From: Clostridia bacterium
GTDB taxonomy: Bacteria > Bacillota > Clostridia > Christensenellales > CAG-138
Assembly: GCA_017435905.1 (NCBI GenBank)
Contig: JAFSEB010000083.1
Span: 1 to 42,550, forward strand
DNA length: 42,550 bases
Reading direction: 5' to 3'
Part shown: positions 41,383-42,550 of the stretch, piece after piece
Layout of the letters: the number at the start of each line of letters is the position of its first letter
Numbering within the stretch: the first letter of the stretch is position 1
Translations under genes and position numbers: made by a program
Notes under the pieces: generated by a model
The model's input: only the letters and a program-made list of their open reading frames with translations
Database searches by the model: none
Told to the model about the DNA's origin: nothing

Positions 41383-42342
41383 TCATGCAGCAAGCTTTGT
41401 AAACTCCTCCGTCAGCCGCAGGGCGCTGTTGAGGCTCTCGTTCTCCTCCTGCACGGCGGTGAGGTCGGCAGGGGTGGTGTCTTTCATGGAGAAGCGAATG
41501 TCGAAATCCTTGGTCGGATTTGTGTTGCTGGTATACTTAGCCTGCTGTTGAGGTGTTAAAGTGTTTCCGTCTGAATCTCTGAGGGAGAATCGGAGTCCAA
41601 GGTCTGATTCGAAGCTTGCATTTCCACTTCCTGATCCTTGTTTTGTTCTTCGTCTTTCTCTTGTTCTTCCTCCTGAAGCATCCGTTCCCTCATAATTAAC
41701 TCCCAGACCGTTTTCTTTGCTTCCTCCATGAACTTGCGATGCCGTTCGTGTTGCTCCGGAGTAAGTGTTATTTTGTTCAGTATGTACAATGATTCCGGAC
41801 GAAGATAGTGTGTTCTTTTTTCTTTCATTTTCAACTTCCTCCTTAAATATTATTGCTGCATCAAAATCGCCGTTGATCAATGTGTCATAATATAATTCAA
41901 CTTGATCGAACATTGCAAAAAAACGACCGTCATTTACAGAAGGGTATTGAATAATAGCATCGGAACTATATTCGCTTCCGTCGGCTGTATTGCGTGCTTC
42001 GACTTCTCCGTAAAGCAAACTGTAAAGATCATAGCTAACCTCTTCCAACATGGTTCCGAACAGTTTTTCAAAAGAATCAGATAAATATTTTTCTCTTTCT
42101 TCCTTCTGCACGGCGGTGAGATCGGCAGGGGTGGTGTCTTTCATGGAGAAGTGCAGTTCGGGCATTTCCGTGATGCCGTCTGTGGTGTCGGAGATGATGT
42201 CATCTCCTGTATTGACATCTTTCATTGACTGTGGCATATTATTTACAGAAGATGTTCTAAGGAATTGATACTTCGGGGTTCCTCCGTATGAGTTCATTAT
42301 GTCCTTGGTAACATCTTTATTTTTAGTCATAACCTTAAACAT
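41383..42342 (-). CDS. Fragment of a mobile-element polymorphic (MuF/LPD-type) protein
   Basis: 319 residues with no single compact domain. It contains three motifs of the form hFS(M/L)(K/R)D(T/S): ELHFSMKDT, LGLRFSLRDS and DIRFSMKDT. The second continues DGNTLTPQQQ, the wording found between modules of giant phage/ICE-borne proteins of Clostridia. LLYGEVEARNTADGSEY also resembles pieces of those proteins. It stops shortly after the third motif, so it looks like a decayed or internally deleted remnant rather than an active protein. The start codon ATG 42342 has only a poor ribosome site. Family assignment is from recall. Confidence 0.5.
   Translation of the reverse strand: MFKVMTKNKDVTKDIMNSYGGTPKYQFLRTSSVNNMPQSMKDVNTGDDIISDTTDGITEMPELHFSMKDTTPADLTAVQKEEREKYLSDSFEKLFGTMLEEVSYDLYSLLYGEVEARNTADGSEYSSDAIIQYPSVNDGRFFAMFDQVELYYDTLINGDFDAAIIFKEEVENERKKNTLSSSGIIVHTEQNNTYSGATRTASQVHGGSKENGLGVNYEGTDASGGRTRERRRTKQGSGSGNASFESDLGLRFSLRDSDGNTLTPQQQAKYTSNTNPTKDFDIRFSMKDTTPADLTAVQEENESLNSALRLTEEFTKLAA
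41449..41494. repeat. 46-bp direct repeat, copy 1
   Basis: Matches 42106-42151 at 45 of 46 bases; in the minus-strand frame it encodes FSMKDTTPADLTAVQEE. Copies are 657 bases apart and in the same frame. Confidence 0.9.
41556..41834 (-). CDS. Alternative-frame open frame inside the polymorphic-protein remnant (doubtful)
   Basis: 92 codons in another frame of the same strand: a hydrophilic, Glu/Lys/Gln-rich, probably coiled-coil product with TPEQHERHRKFMEEAKK. A GGAGG stands nine bases before an internal ATG. Composition looks coding, but so does the overlapping frame, which carries the recognised motifs. Most likely not a gene, or a frameshift relic. Confidence 0.2.
   Translation of the reverse strand: MKMKEKRTHYLRPESLYILNKITLTPEQHERHRKFMEEAKKTVWELIMRERMLQEEEQEKDEEQNKDQEVEMQASNQTLDSDSPSEIQTETL
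42106..42151. repeat. 46-bp direct repeat, copy 2
   Basis: Partner of 41449-41494, differing at one base (GAGATCG versus GAGGTCG). Confidence 0.9.
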
Positions 42343-42360
42343 TTTCCACTTTTATCATCT

Positions 42361-42378
42361 ATATAGAAACTTCTATAT
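42361..42378. promoter_or_regulatory. Perfect palindrome upstream of the remnant gene, operator-like
   Basis: ATATAGAA-AC-TTCTATAT is a perfect 18-bp palindrome ending 19 bases before the start codon at 42342. Position and symmetry suit a dimeric repressor site; no regulator gene is in view. Confidence 0.5.
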
Positions 42379-42382
42379 CAGT

Positions 42383-42411
42383 ACTTCCACCGTGGGGGAC
42401 ACGGTGGAAGT
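42383..42411. repeat. Perfect 12-bp stem-loop
   Basis: ACTTCCACCGTG (42383-42394), loop GGGGA, CACGGTGGAAGT (42400-42411). No T-run follows on either strand, so it does not look like a terminator. Confidence 0.75.
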
Positions 42412-42550
42412 CATGTCTGCGGACAAAGCCCGGCAGCTACCTATCTTTGCTGTTATCATACAGTACAGCCCCGGCTCGGGTGCTGTGGTCACATTACCTT
42501 CGTCACAACCCGGGGCGGCCGGCAAGCGTCCGCTGTGGTTGCACAGCACG
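42412..42550. other. GC-rich structured end of window, unresolved
   Basis: Contains CAGCCCCG/CGGG(T)GCTG (42466-42485) and GTGCTGTG/CACAGCAC (42480-42487 with 42542-42549). Frames are open on both strands (minus 42373-42549, plus 42414-42550), so a truncated gene or a structured RNA running off the right edge is possible. I recognise neither. Confidence 0.3.

Overview
The window reads as a chromosomal piece of a Gram-positive member of the Bacillota, most likely a gut-type Clostridia (Oscillospiraceae/Christensenellales-like; family not provable from sequence alone). Reasons: PolC-type replicative polymerase, IreB and DUF1292 genes, a YlxR/YlxQ-bearing nusA-infB operon, the MEP isoprenoid pathway, strong AGGAGG ribosome sites, and REP-like hairpins of a kind I recall from gut Firmicutes. 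Genes are moderately GC-rich and intergenic promoters are AT-rich. TTG starts are frequent (seven by my start choices).

Layout. 1-740: tail of an acetyltransferase-like gene, then a DUF559 (Vsr-like) nuclease gene bracketed by inverted REP-like hairpins. 743-6896 (minus): a complete oligopeptide ABC transporter operon, lipoprotein first, with a good sigma-A promoter and a structured 5' leader at 7031-7190. 7338-10651 (minus): cobalamin nucleotide-loop assembly operon cobT-cobU-cobS-cobU-like-cobC. 10742-14098 (plus): a TIM-barrel protein, a PlsC acyltransferase with a zinc ribbon, and a two-gene split permease. 14204-35610 (minus): a long conserved information-processing/envelope supercluster, in transcription order rpsB-tsf / pyrH-frr-(small PASTA-like)-uppS-cdsA-dxr-rseP-ispG-polC / rimP-nusA-ylxR-ylxQ-infB-rbfA-nrnA-truB-ribF / rpsO. 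35830-38046 (minus): ldcA-like carboxypeptidase, DUF1292, ruvX, ireB and a 55-aa membrane protein. 38181-38771 (plus): YfbR-like HD nucleotidase. 38842-41183 (minus): M20 amidohydrolase plus an alanine-racemase-family protein. 41383-42550: remnant of a mobile-element polymorphic protein with direct repeats, palindromes and an unresolved structured end.

How the parts work together. The supercluster couples translation (S2, EF-Ts, RRF, IF2, RbfA, RimP, TruB, S15), transcription (NusA), UMP supply (PyrH), isoprenoid/undecaprenyl and phospholipid precursors (Dxr, IspG, UppS, CdsA), membrane proteolysis (RseP) and replication (PolC). Leaders with hairpins precede rpsB, rimP-nusA, rpsO and oppA, pointing to RNA-level control.

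Main points for a second look: (i) the 3'-5' exonuclease domain inside PolC keeps its fold-level similarity but has lost the acidic catalytic residues; (ii) the REP-bracketed DUF559 gene, whose stop lies beyond a terminator hairpin; (iii) a three-way-junction-like leader RNA before the peptide transporter; (iv) a terminator-like attenuator in the nusA operon leader; (v) a racemase with substituted active-site positions; (vi) a CobU paralogue lacking its P-loop; (vii) a repeated module-boundary motif in the mobile-element protein.
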